Positions 51,797 through 59,640 of a DNA stretch of 64,000 bases are shown here, in pieces. Position numbers and translations under genes: made by a program. Origin of the DNA: an uncultured Lachnospiraceae bacterium (GTDB taxonomy: Bacteria > Bacillota > Clostridia > Lachnospirales > Lachnospiraceae); NCBI GenBank assembly GCA_910577785.1, contig CAJTNT010000018.1, positions 1 to 64,000 of the forward strand. The letters run 5' to 3'. Every line of letters starts with the position of its first letter. The first letter of the stretch is position 1. The notes below the pieces were generated by a model. That model made no database searches, had not been told where the DNA came from, and saw only the letters and a list, made by a program, of their open reading frames with translations.

Positions 51797-52375
51797 CTAT
51801 TCCGGCTTTAATCCGAAGACCTTAGCCCCGACCCCATTCCCTATCACCATCACCAGCAGATAGCCAAGCGCTTTCCAGCTATATGCCCCTGCAAGGTGGA
51901 AATAAAACATATTTGCCACAGAGTGTTCAAATCCGGATAAGATAAAAATCATCACAGGCGCAATGATAAATGCAATATTTCGGTTCTTATTATAATTGTC
52001 AATAGCGAGGTACATCATGACCCCGCAAAATACCGACAGCAGGAAGACATTTCCCAGGCTGTTCCCCAGCTTTTTCCCGACTAGTTCAGAACTGCTTATG
52101 TTTAAATGCGCGGCATTGGCCAGGAATGCCGCCGCAAAGGCGCCTATGTAATTTCCAACGGCAACCATGGCCATGTCCAGAAGCTCGCCTGGTTTCTTTA
52201 CAAAGCCAATTTTCCCCGTATACAGGTAAAATCCCTGGGTAACAATTGTCAGCAGCCCGAAAGAGAACAGCAGGGAGCCAATCGCTTTATTGTCTAATGA
52301 CAGATATACAATCCCCCCAACCCCAATCATAAACCCGGCGTAAATTGATTTTATAAATATTTTTATCTTATCCAT
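51797..52375 (-). CDS. Short formate/nitrite transporter-family protein
   Basis: A 192-residue polytopic membrane protein. The conserved FNT segments are visible (SIYAGFMIGVGGIVYLS, YTGKIGF, VAVGNYIGAFAAAFLANAA, GFEHSVANMFYF, ALGYLLVMVIGNGVGAKVF). Full-length FNT channels have about 260-280 residues; this one lacks part of the N-terminus and the inter-helix region, yet keeps about six membrane segments and reads through intact, so it may be a short subfamily. AAAAGGAG precedes the start on the minus strand. Substrate likely formate or a small monocarboxylate. Confidence 0.82.
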   Translation of the reverse strand: MDKIKIFIKSIYAGFMIGVGGIVYLSLDNKAIGSLLFSFGLLTIVTQGFYLYTGKIGFVKKPGELLDMAMVAVGNYIGAFAAAFLANAAHLNISSSELVGKKLGNSLGNVFLLSVFCGVMMYLAIDNYNKNRNIAFIIAPVMIFILSGFEHSVANMFYFHLAGAYSWKALGYLLVMVIGNGVGAKVFGLKPE

Positions 52376-52646
52376 TGTTTTAGTGTACTCCTTTTCTTTT
52401 TTCTGTTAGCGCTCAAGGCGGCAAGTAATCTTGAGACAGTTCCGAAGCGGCGCAAATCAGTTCTGCGCGTACGCCTTCTAGCAGGGCGTAGATGCCTTGT
52501 ATGGTGCAAGGCTTTTCCTATGGAAGAGGCATAGGTGATCCGTCCTTTCTTTCTGTTTTCGTTACTATTCATGGCTTGAGAGGCTGCGTAGCAACCTTTT
52601 TTTATTATAAACCAGGTCTGTGGATATTACAAGCATTAAGCAACGC
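52376..52646. repeat. Intergenic block with successive hairpins
   Basis: CTCAAG/CTTGAG (52412-52435), GCGCA/TGCGC (52450-52468), TACGCC/GGCGTA (52469-52490), GCCTTG/CAAGGC (52493-52512) and CCTAT/ATAGG (about 52518-52535) follow one another; then a GTTACTATTCATGGCT copy (52561-52576) and AGGCTGCGTAGCAACC with a T-run (52591-52613) that looks like a terminator on the plus strand. It may be an RNA leader for the transporter gene on the minus strand, or a composite of dispersed palindromic repeats. Confidence 0.5.
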
Positions 52647-52675
52647 TTGACAATTCCTAATACAGACATTATAAT
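52647..52675 (+). promoter_or_regulatory. Consensus sigma-A promoter of the CRISPR effector operon
   Basis: TTGACA (52647-52652), exactly 17 bases, TATAAT (52670-52675): a perfect match in both hexamers and spacing. It should be strong and constitutive unless a repressor intervenes. It starts the transcript with the gene at 52727 and probably cas10. Confidence 0.92.
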
Positions 52676-52726
52676 CTTCTTATAAAACCTATGATTAATC
52701 GGCTATATAGTTAGGAGGAGGCAAAA

Positions 52727-53122
52727 ATGGATATTTTTGAAAAAGGTACAGTAGATGTCAAGGCATTTGGGAGGTTTTTGCTGGACAAGTTCCCCATCTT
52801 CGAGTACGTGGATCTAGGCGAGGATATAAACCTTGCAATCTTTGGAGACTCAGGGATGCGGATGGATTTCTTCAAGATGGCGGCTTCCTGTTGCCATATG
52901 GTGGGCAAGAAGCTGACGGTCACTGACACGGATGCGGTGCATGCGCCGCTGGTATGTGTGAATGTGGTGGCAGAAGAACTGGATTGCTTAGAGAAAATCA
53001 GCGCCATTGACCATAGGGCATATTCGGATGCATCAGGCAGCCTGTTTTCTTACAGCTGGGTGATTGCTTCGGATTCGGAAGGCAATGCCAAGATGGGAAA
53101 ATGGATGGAGAACAGGAAATGA
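52727..53122 (+). CDS. Hypothetical protein at head of CRISPR operon
   Basis: 131 residues, unrecognised. It begins MDIFEKGTVDVKAFGRFLLD and contains LAIFGDSGMRMDFFKMAASC, reminiscent of a glycine-containing Rossmann turn, then KKLTVTDTDAV and a tail ending in GKWMENRK. It may be the truncated N-terminal part of a longer Rossmann-like protein. TAGGAGGAGG gives a very strong ribosome binding site. It lies 82 bases before cas10 under the consensus promoter, so it is expressed with the CRISPR effector genes; whether it takes part is unknown. Confidence 0.6.
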   Translation: MDIFEKGTVDVKAFGRFLLDKFPIFEYVDLGEDINLAIFGDSGMRMDFFKMAASCCHMVGKKLTVTDTDAVHAPLVCVNVVAEELDCLEKISAIDHRAYSDASGSLFSYSWVIASDSEGNAKMGKWMENRK

Positions 53123-53204
53123 GAGTAACGATATAGGTGGCCTATAGCCATATTAGAAATAAGATTGAGATCTACAGATAACAGAGGAAAGGAGGCAGGC
53201 TGCA

Positions 53205-55157
53205 ATGGGAAAGGAACAAAGGGTACTGGCGCTGTATGACGTGCGGGGCATACAGAAATATATTTACCGCACTTCCAAGCTGAAGGATGCCATGGGGGCT
53301 TCGAGGCTGGTGGAGGATATCATTTTTCACGCGTTGGAGGATGCGTGCAAAGGCCTCGAGGCTGAAAAAGAGAAATCAGAGGGCGCATGCGAAAGATCGG
53401 CGGATGGAAAAGAGAAGTTAGAAGGTGCGTGCAAAGGTTCGGCGGCAAGGCAAGGGAAAGAAAAAGCAGAAGGAAAAAAGACGGTGAGCAGGGCATTGAA
53501 ATGGGGGGATGAGAACTCACCTTATATTTACGACCATACCGCTCTGTCTGATGTACAGGTATTGTATATCGGGGGCGGGAATGCGTTTGTATCGTTCCTA
53601 GACGCGTCCTTGTGCAGAGAGATAAACCAGAGGATGACAAAATATGTGATGGAAAAGACATATTCCCTGCAGCTAGCGGCAGCATATGTCCCGATGACAG
53701 ACGATTATTCACAGGATTACAAAGACCTGTTTGGTAAAATGAGCCAGGTGAAAGCGGAGATGTCGGTTTCAAAGCCTTTAGGCACGCTGCCAATCATGCG
53801 TTCGGAGTTAAAGACAGGATTTCCGGTGGCGGATTTTGGGGAAGGAACCAGGGACAGGAACCGTGAGGAGATGAGTTGGGAAACATACCTGAAATGGAAC
53901 ACCAAAAATACAAAGATTCAGGAAGAGGACATCGAAAAGATTTTAGATAATCTTGCCAGGCGGGGGCAGGAGAGCCGGATTGCAGTGGTGCATATCGACG
54001 GGAACAATATGGGCCTGCGTATCCGCAGGTTAGTGGAGCATATTACGGACTACCAGGAGGCCGTAACCAAGATGCGGCAAATCTCCCACAATATCAAGTA
54101 TTCCTACCTGCACACCTTTGAACAGATGAAAAAGGAATTTGAGGGTAGGAAGAAGGAAAGCAGCCTGGCAAAGTGTTTTGTGCGCAAGGTGGTGATTGCT
54201 GGGGATGATATTACTTATGTGTGCAATGCGCACATTGCCATGGAAACCGTGGCGTGGTTCTGCCGCAGGATTTCTGTCCTTACCATGAATGCAGGCTTGA
54301 AAAAGGGAAAGGGCGCAGAGCCTAGGATAAATACAGGTTTAGAAAAAGGAGAAGGCGTAGAGTCTGGGATGAATGCAGGCTCGCAAAAAGGCGAGGCTTG
54401 CGGTATGGGCATCACGGAAGCGGATATCCAGGAATATGGCTTTAGCGTCTGTGCAGGCATTGCCTATATCCATAGCCATTTTCCCTTTGGGACGGCATAT
54501 GAGGTGGCAGAAAGCTGCTGCGATATCGCCAAGGAAGCAGCCAAGTCAAAAGAGCATAAAGCATATTATAAGGTAACAGGCCAAGGGGGATGCCAGCCGA
54601 TTACATACCAGGAATACCAACAGGGTATGGGTCAGTCAGTCCAGGATAAGTCCTATTACTTTGAGAGGACAGGGAACTTTTTTGATTTCCAAATATGTAA
54701 AAATATCCAATGCCTGGATCTTAAAAAAATCCGTCAGAAGGAATTTGAGACGTCATCTGGGGAATCGCTCCTGCTGCGTCCTTATTATGTCCCAATGCCG
54801 CGGGAGGATGATCCGCTGAACCAGGTAAATGGAAAAAGCATGGATACTTGTGGCAATTACAACCAGCTGCGGCATGAGATTGCCTATTTTTCCAACCAGC
54901 AGAACCTCCCACGTTCCTTTGCGAAGAAAATACGCAATACCTATTCCCTGGGGAAAGCGCAGATGGGGCTGTTGGCAAGCTTTCTGGATTCCAGGGGCTG
55001 GAAGATGCCAGGTGGCAGCGAATGTGCAGGGAATATGTACCTGGGCCAAGAGGGTGCAGAAAAAGCCCGCTGGTATGACGCCTTGGAAGTCGTGGATTAT
55101 AGCCTGAGTGATTCCATATTAGAAGAGGGGGAAGAAGATGAAACGAAAGAGGATTGA
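53205..55157 (+). CDS. cas10: Cas10-like large subunit without HD domain (type III-D)
   Basis: A 650-residue Cas10/Cmr2-type protein, the signalling subunit that makes cyclic oligoadenylates when target RNA binds. It starts directly at the first palm (LALYDVRGIQKYIYRTSKLKDAMGAS); no N-terminal HD nuclease. First palm acidic segment HIDGNNMG (263-270, Asp265); the cyclase motif reads AGDD at 332-335 where GGDD is usual; the following VCAGIAYIHSHFPFGTAYEVA is palm-like. Two in-frame repeat insertions lie at about 53-85 and 361-402. AAAGGAGGC precedes the ATG. The next gene starts within its last 20 bases. Confidence 0.85.
   Translation: MGKEQRVLALYDVRGIQKYIYRTSKLKDAMGASRLVEDIIFHALEDACKGLEAEKEKSEGACERSADGKEKLEGACKGSAARQGKEKAEGKKTVSRALKWGDENSPYIYDHTALSDVQVLYIGGGNAFVSFLDASLCREINQRMTKYVMEKTYSLQLAAAYVPMTDDYSQDYKDLFGKMSQVKAEMSVSKPLGTLPIMRSELKTGFPVADFGEGTRDRNREEMSWETYLKWNTKNTKIQEEDIEKILDNLARRGQESRIAVVHIDGNNMGLRIRRLVEHITDYQEAVTKMRQISHNIKYSYLHTFEQMKKEFEGRKKESSLAKCFVRKVVIAGDDITYVCNAHIAMETVAWFCRRISVLTMNAGLKKGKGAEPRINTGLEKGEGVESGMNAGSQKGEACGMGITEADIQEYGFSVCAGIAYIHSHFPFGTAYEVAESCCDIAKEAAKSKEHKAYYKVTGQGGCQPITYQEYQQGMGQSVQDKSYYFERTGNFFDFQICKNIQCLDLKKIRQKEFETSSGESLLLRPYYVPMPREDDPLNQVNGKSMDTCGNYNQLRHEIAYFSNQQNLPRSFAKKIRNTYSLGKAQMGLLASFLDSRGWKMPGGSECAGNMYLGQEGAEKARWYDALEVVDYSLSDSILEEGEEDETKED
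53361..53444 (+). repeat. 42-bp coding repeat in cas10 (N-terminal linker)
   Basis: Two 42-base units, 53361-53402 and 53403-53444, with a partial third copy just upstream (GCGTGCAAAGG at 53344-53354). They encode repeats of EKEKSEGACERSAD / GKEKLEGACKGSA type. It lies in a loop near the start of the first palm. Confidence 0.8.
54285..54410 (+). repeat. 42-bp coding repeat in cas10 (palm insertion)
   Basis: About three 42-base units starting ATGAATGCAGGCTTGAAAAA, encoding 14-residue repeats (NAGLKKGKGAEPRI, NTGLEKGEGVESGM, NAGSQKGEACGMG). Placed between the AGDD strand-helix unit and the next palm strands, so it must form an external loop. Confidence 0.85.
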
Positions 55158-57690
55158 AATAGAATTGCTGAGCGATACCTGCGTCTCTGATGGCGGGATT
55201 TATAACAGTGCCGTAGATACTGAGATTTGCCAGGATGATTTTGGCTTTCCGTATATCCCTGGAAAACGGATGAGGGGGTGCTTGCGGGAATGCGCGCTGG
55301 AACTGAATGATTGGGGTGCTGGGATTGAGATAGGCCGGCTGTTTGGCCAGCCTGGGAACCAGAGGGGGCAGGCCATCATCAAGAGCGCCTATATCAAGGA
55401 CAGGCCATTGCTGATGGAAGCCATCCATCAATTGGAGGGGACGCCCCTCTGTCACGCGCAGAATGTCTTGAACTGCTATTCTTATGTACGCACCCAGACG
55501 GCGATGGAGGATGGTTCTGGGATTGCGGACGACCAGTCGCTGCGCACCATCCGAGTGGCCAATAAAGGCCTGGTGCTGGAGGCGGAAGTCGTGTTCCTGT
55601 CAGAAGATGCGAAGCTGGAAGAGGATTTTAAGAAATGCCTGGCCGTATTCCGCCACATCGGTATTGCCCGCACGAGAGGGCTTGGCGAGATAAAGGCACG
55701 GCTTCTGGAAGGCAGTGGGGCAGGCGGGGAGGAAGGTTCTCAGGGACAGGCAGAATCCACAGAGATTGGTATGCATGCCCCCTACCAGGAAGGCAGCACT
55801 TACCTGGAATATGAAATATATCTGGATGAACCTGTGGTGTGCAAATCGGTTGGGGAACAAGAGGCCTCTTCTATGGATTACCTGGAAGGCGCCAAGATCC
55901 TGGGGCTGATTAGCCAGAGGCTTAGGGAAAGCGGAAAGAGCGGGACATTCCAGGATTGGCTGGAAAGGGGGGCGCTGCACTGCTCCAATGCCTATCTCGC
56001 CGTGGATGGCAAGCGCCTGCATGAGATACCGGCAGCCATATTCGACATTAAAAATGACAAGGAAAATTACCGCAATAAGGTTTACTTAGATAAGAAATTG
56101 CAAGAGGGTGAAGGAGAGCCGCCTGCCTGCGACCACGGCCTGCAGCTGAACCGGGCTAAGCACCGCTATGTGTGGATGGCAGAGGACGGCAGGATGGCCA
56201 GGTATTCCGTAGAGATGGAGAGCCGCTACCACCATAGCCGCCCGAAGGATAAATCTATCGGCCATGTGCAGGAGGGGGCGGACGGCAGCCAGCTTTATCA
56301 AATTTCTTCCATTAAAGAAGGGCAGGCCTTCCGGGGCTTTATCGAAGGGGGATGCGAAGAGATCAAACAGATTTACAGCCTGCTGGCAGGAGATGCCCAT
56401 TGTTTTCTGGGCTATGGCGGAAACGGTGAGTATGGCAGCTGTACCATCCGCGTGACAGGCTTGGGGAAGGCGGGCGCCCAGTCTATGGAAGTGGAGACTG
56501 CAGATTTTTATGTATTGCTGAAATCGTCTGCCATTATCTACAACGATAAGGCGATGTACTCCACAGATGCCAGGGATTTGCAAGAAGAGATCCTGTCCCA
56601 GGTTATGCCAGATGCTCTGGTGAAATATCAGGAATGCAAAGAGGCAGTTGGTGAGGAAGATTCGAACAGGAGAGAACTGGGCGGTGGGGGATGCCAGAGA
56701 TGGAAGGAAATGGCGGCTGAAGAATATCAGAAATGGAGAGAGTTGGCCGTTAGGGCAAAGGTTGAAAAATATATGGATATCCTGGCGGTTGGCGGCTATA
56801 ACGTAACATGGGGATGCCGCAAGCCTACCATCTACGCTTTTGACAAGGGGACAGTGCTTGTCTTCCATATGCCAGAGGGCAGCCCTGTGAAGATTAAAAT
56901 GGGCCGGCTATGGATAGGGGAGAGGTGCGCCGAAGGGTTTGGGGAAATCATGGTTTGCCCATTGGATGCTTCCGGCTCCTACCAAGGGAAGGCACTCTGC
57001 CAGATCCCGGGCTGTGAGGGGAAAGGAGAGATGGAGGGACAGGAGTCTCCTTCTGAAGGCCAGGACAGTATGAGGGAAAAGATAGAGTCTCAGGAGGCTC
57101 TTTCAAAGAGCCAGGATAGCAAGCAGAACCAGCCAGGGGACAGGCGGGATATTAGTAAGCTGTGGGAAAATGCGTTTGTGAAGAAAATATGCACCCGAAG
57201 GCTGGAAGAATTTCTGCGTTTCCAGGCCTCCATCCAGGCAGAGAAAGTGCTGGAAGAGGTGGGGCTAAGTTTTTGGGGTAGCATGCAGCAGAGGCAGGAC
57301 GAAGCGTGCATGGCAGCGTATAGCGCCGTTAAGCCCACCATCAGCAATATGCTCCTGATGTGCAAGGAAGAGGATTCTGTGGACAACGTTTTGGCAAGCT
57401 GCCAGAAACGTTTTGACAAAGGAGGAGACAAGAAAGACAGGAAATTAAAATGTGCAGAGAAAATTATCCGGCATGTGAAGGGGAAACAGGATGCGGATGG
57501 GGGCGGTGCCTCACGGCTGACAGCCCTTTTAGGCGAATTTGAAGAGAAATACCGTGTTACAGGCGTAGCAAAAACAGACGGTTTCCAGAAATCGAAATGG
57601 GAAATGCGCTATCTTGGCGAACTGCTGGTACAGATGAAATATGCTATACGGCAGGCAGAGAGAAAGGGGTGTGGCAGGGATGAAGAATAG
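55138..57690 (+). CDS. RAMP fusion Cas7-Cas5(Csx10)-Cas11, type III-D
   Basis: An 850-residue fusion. About 1-200: a Cas7/Csm3-like RAMP with CVSDGGIYNSAVDTEICQD (Asp27 a candidate target-cleaving residue), FPYIPGKRMRGCLRE and the glycine-rich ARTRGLGEI. About 215-520: a Csx10-type Cas5-like RAMP (DEPVVCK, YHHSRPKDKSIGHV, FLGYGGNGEYGSCTIRV). A further beta region with a Cys/Gly-rich end at about 520-625. A low-complexity linker at about 625-675 (Gln/Ser/Glu-rich), then an all-helical C-terminal domain (about 680-850) like small subunit Cas11. This is the order known for the fused III-D variant. It overlaps cas10 by 20 bases. Confidence 0.72.
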   Translation: MKRKRIEIELLSDTCVSDGGIYNSAVDTEICQDDFGFPYIPGKRMRGCLRECALELNDWGAGIEIGRLFGQPGNQRGQAIIKSAYIKDRPLLMEAIHQLEGTPLCHAQNVLNCYSYVRTQTAMEDGSGIADDQSLRTIRVANKGLVLEAEVVFLSEDAKLEEDFKKCLAVFRHIGIARTRGLGEIKARLLEGSGAGGEEGSQGQAESTEIGMHAPYQEGSTYLEYEIYLDEPVVCKSVGEQEASSMDYLEGAKILGLISQRLRESGKSGTFQDWLERGALHCSNAYLAVDGKRLHEIPAAIFDIKNDKENYRNKVYLDKKLQEGEGEPPACDHGLQLNRAKHRYVWMAEDGRMARYSVEMESRYHHSRPKDKSIGHVQEGADGSQLYQISSIKEGQAFRGFIEGGCEEIKQIYSLLAGDAHCFLGYGGNGEYGSCTIRVTGLGKAGAQSMEVETADFYVLLKSSAIIYNDKAMYSTDARDLQEEILSQVMPDALVKYQECKEAVGEEDSNRRELGGGGCQRWKEMAAEEYQKWRELAVRAKVEKYMDILAVGGYNVTWGCRKPTIYAFDKGTVLVFHMPEGSPVKIKMGRLWIGERCAEGFGEIMVCPLDASGSYQGKALCQIPGCEGKGEMEGQESPSEGQDSMREKIESQEALSKSQDSKQNQPGDRRDISKLWENAFVKKICTRRLEEFLRFQASIQAEKVLEEVGLSFWGSMQQRQDEACMAAYSAVKPTISNMLLMCKEEDSVDNVLASCQKRFDKGGDKKDRKLKCAEKIIRHVKGKQDADGGGASRLTALLGEFEEKYRVTGVAKTDGFQKSKWEMRYLGELLVQMKYAIRQAERKGCGRDEE

Positions 57691-59191
57691 GATTATCAGC
57701 AGATATTATGTGGCGGCGGACATTGTGCTGGCTTCCCCGTTATCCTTATCTGGAGGGGATGGCGAGCATACGGATTCTGATGTTATGCGCGATGGGGAGG
57801 GGAGGCTGCTGCTTCCTGGTTCCTCAGTAGCAGGCGCTTTCCGCGCTTATCTGGGGCAGCGGAAGGATGAGGCGGGCGTTTTTGGCTATGCTGGCAGGGA
57901 AGAAGTGACAGGCCTGCAAAAAGGCTATATGAGCGCATTGCTTTTCTCAGATACATATTTTGACGAAGGGGAGGGGAAAGCAGTTGTATCCGAACGCGAC
58001 GGCGTTAGCCTGTCAGAAGAAAAGACAGTTGAGAACAAATTTGACTATGAGATTATTGAAACAGGCGCTAAAGCGCGCATGTATATAGAGAAAGTATGCC
58101 GGGAGAAAGATGGGGAGAAGGGCATCCAGCGGGGCTTGAGGGAAATCCAGCTCTTATTGAGCGCTTTGGACAAGGGAGAAATCCGTTTTGGTTCCAGGAA
58201 GAATAGCGGCTGCGGGTGGATTAAGGTAGAAAAAGCCTATAAATATGTTTTTGGGATGGCGGGGGAAACATCTGGTACAGGAACGCAGAGCCAAGAGGTA
58301 GCAGGATGGCGAATGGAATCGGATACAGAGATGCCAGGCCAGGAGGAAGCGGAACGGTGGATGGCATTCTGCACTGCAGAGAATCCCTGGGGAGATAGCG
58401 CAGAGTGGAAGGACTGGAAAATAGAGCTGCCAGAGCAAAAGTACATTTCCATTGAGATTCCATTGCGCCTTACAGGCGGCATCAGTATCCGGAAGTATTC
58501 CACACGCCCAGAGGTAGCCGATTTTGAGCATATGACTGTGCATGGGTCTGTTGGAAAAGAGCGGATTCCGGTAATTCCTGGTTCCAGCTGGAAAGGGGCG
58601 GTTCGTTCCTGCGCCAAGAATATTTTGCGGGAACTGGGGATACCAGATATCCAGGAAAAGATAGACGAATGGTTTGGCATGGTAAAAGATAACACAAAAT
58701 CAAAGCAGCCAGAAACGCAGGCAGGCAGCGGCAAAAATATAAGGCAGCCAGATAGTGCTAAAAATACAAAGTGGATAGAAGCCCCGGCGGGCAGCAGCCA
58801 AAATGCGAAGCAGTCCATGGTAGTGATAAAAGAAAGCCAGTTGACAGGCTCTGTCCTTATGTCCTCTACCAGAAACAGGGTCAACCGTTTTGACGCTTCT
58901 ACGGTAGATGGCGCGCTGTATACAGAGAATGCCTACTTTGGTGGGCGTACTACCCTGCGGATCCTTGTGCGCAAAACAGAAGAGTATGTGTATGCCCCTC
59001 TGCTTGGCCTTCTGTCCCTGGTAGTGCAGGAAATAGAAGAAGGCTATCTGGCCATAGGAGGGCAGTCCGCCGTTGGGCGGGGAATTTTTGAGTCAGACAT
59101 AAATGAAGTGGGGCAGGGCATTCAATGGAGCGAAGAAATTGACAGGCACAAATGCCTTGCAGAACTTGCCAGCCTGAAAGGAGGCCGCTGA
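57680..59191 (+). CDS. Double Cas7 (Cas7-2x) RAMP protein
   Basis: A 503-residue tandem of two Csm3/Cas7-like domains forming the crRNA-binding backbone. Domain 1 (about 1-195): LSLSGGDGEHTDSDVMRDG (Asp32/Asp34), LLLPGSSVAGAFR, and the Gly-rich RFGSRKNSGCGWIKV. Domain 2 (about 250-490): LRLTGGISIRKYSTRPEVADFEH (Asp281), PVIPGSSWKGAVRS, and AIGGQSAVGRGIF. In Cas7 proteins such loop aspartates cut target RNA at 6-base steps. A repeat-rich linker (about 335-375, recurring Ser/Gln/Lys) sits in domain 2. Start 57680 overlaps the previous gene by 11 bases; the upstream in-frame start at 57641 is not needed. Confidence 0.8.
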   Translation: MKNRIISRYYVAADIVLASPLSLSGGDGEHTDSDVMRDGEGRLLLPGSSVAGAFRAYLGQRKDEAGVFGYAGREEVTGLQKGYMSALLFSDTYFDEGEGKAVVSERDGVSLSEEKTVENKFDYEIIETGAKARMYIEKVCREKDGEKGIQRGLREIQLLLSALDKGEIRFGSRKNSGCGWIKVEKAYKYVFGMAGETSGTGTQSQEVAGWRMESDTEMPGQEEAERWMAFCTAENPWGDSAEWKDWKIELPEQKYISIEIPLRLTGGISIRKYSTRPEVADFEHMTVHGSVGKERIPVIPGSSWKGAVRSCAKNILRELGIPDIQEKIDEWFGMVKDNTKSKQPETQAGSGKNIRQPDSAKNTKWIEAPAGSSQNAKQSMVVIKESQLTGSVLMSSTRNRVNRFDASTVDGALYTENAYFGGRTTLRILVRKTEEYVYAPLLGLLSLVVQEIEEGYLAIGGQSAVGRGIFESDINEVGQGIQWSEEIDRHKCLAELASLKGGR

Positions 59192-59192
59192 T

Positions 59193-59624
59193 ATGAGGTG
59201 GAACGATATGAAAGCAAAGATGGCGCAGGTAGAACAGAAAGCCCCAGAATCCGGCTACTTGCTTGCTTATACCAGATCTGGGGTGATATTCCAATCGTAT
59301 GCTTCCCTGGACGCATTGGACGGCGTGCTGCAGGAAGAATTGTTAGAGCTCCATCTCTTTGACCGGGACAAAGAATACCGTGCGATTGCTTCCGCAAGCA
59401 GGCGCAGCATCGTGGAGCAGGATGTGCATGCGATCATTCATGTGGCGGATTTCAGCAGTTCGGATAAAGATTATGTCTATCAGGAGAGAATCAAGTTAGA
59501 GCCGTCTGCCGTGAGGAAAGACCAGGGGATTACGACAGACACGATTACCGTACTGAACCATATTTCCTATGATGAGTTTGGCATGGCGCAGATAGATGAT
59601 TACCGGCTGATGATGGAAGCGTAG
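59193..59624 (+). CDS. Csx19-like protein
   Basis: 143 residues. It carries the Csx19 (TIGR03984) features: LLELHLFDRDKEYRAI near 45-60 and the C-terminal VLNHISYDEFGMAQIDDYRLM. Csx19 is a small structural subunit marking subtype III-D. Both neighbours are RAMP genes and it starts two bases after the previous stop with GAAAGGAGG upstream. Assignment rests on these segments and on context; a profile search was not possible. Confidence 0.65.
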   Translation: MRWNDMKAKMAQVEQKAPESGYLLAYTRSGVIFQSYASLDALDGVLQEELLELHLFDRDKEYRAIASASRRSIVEQDVHAIIHVADFSSSDKDYVYQERIKLEPSAVRKDQGITTDTITVLNHISYDEFGMAQIDDYRLMMEA

Positions 59625-59640
59625 GAAGGGGGAGCGAAAG

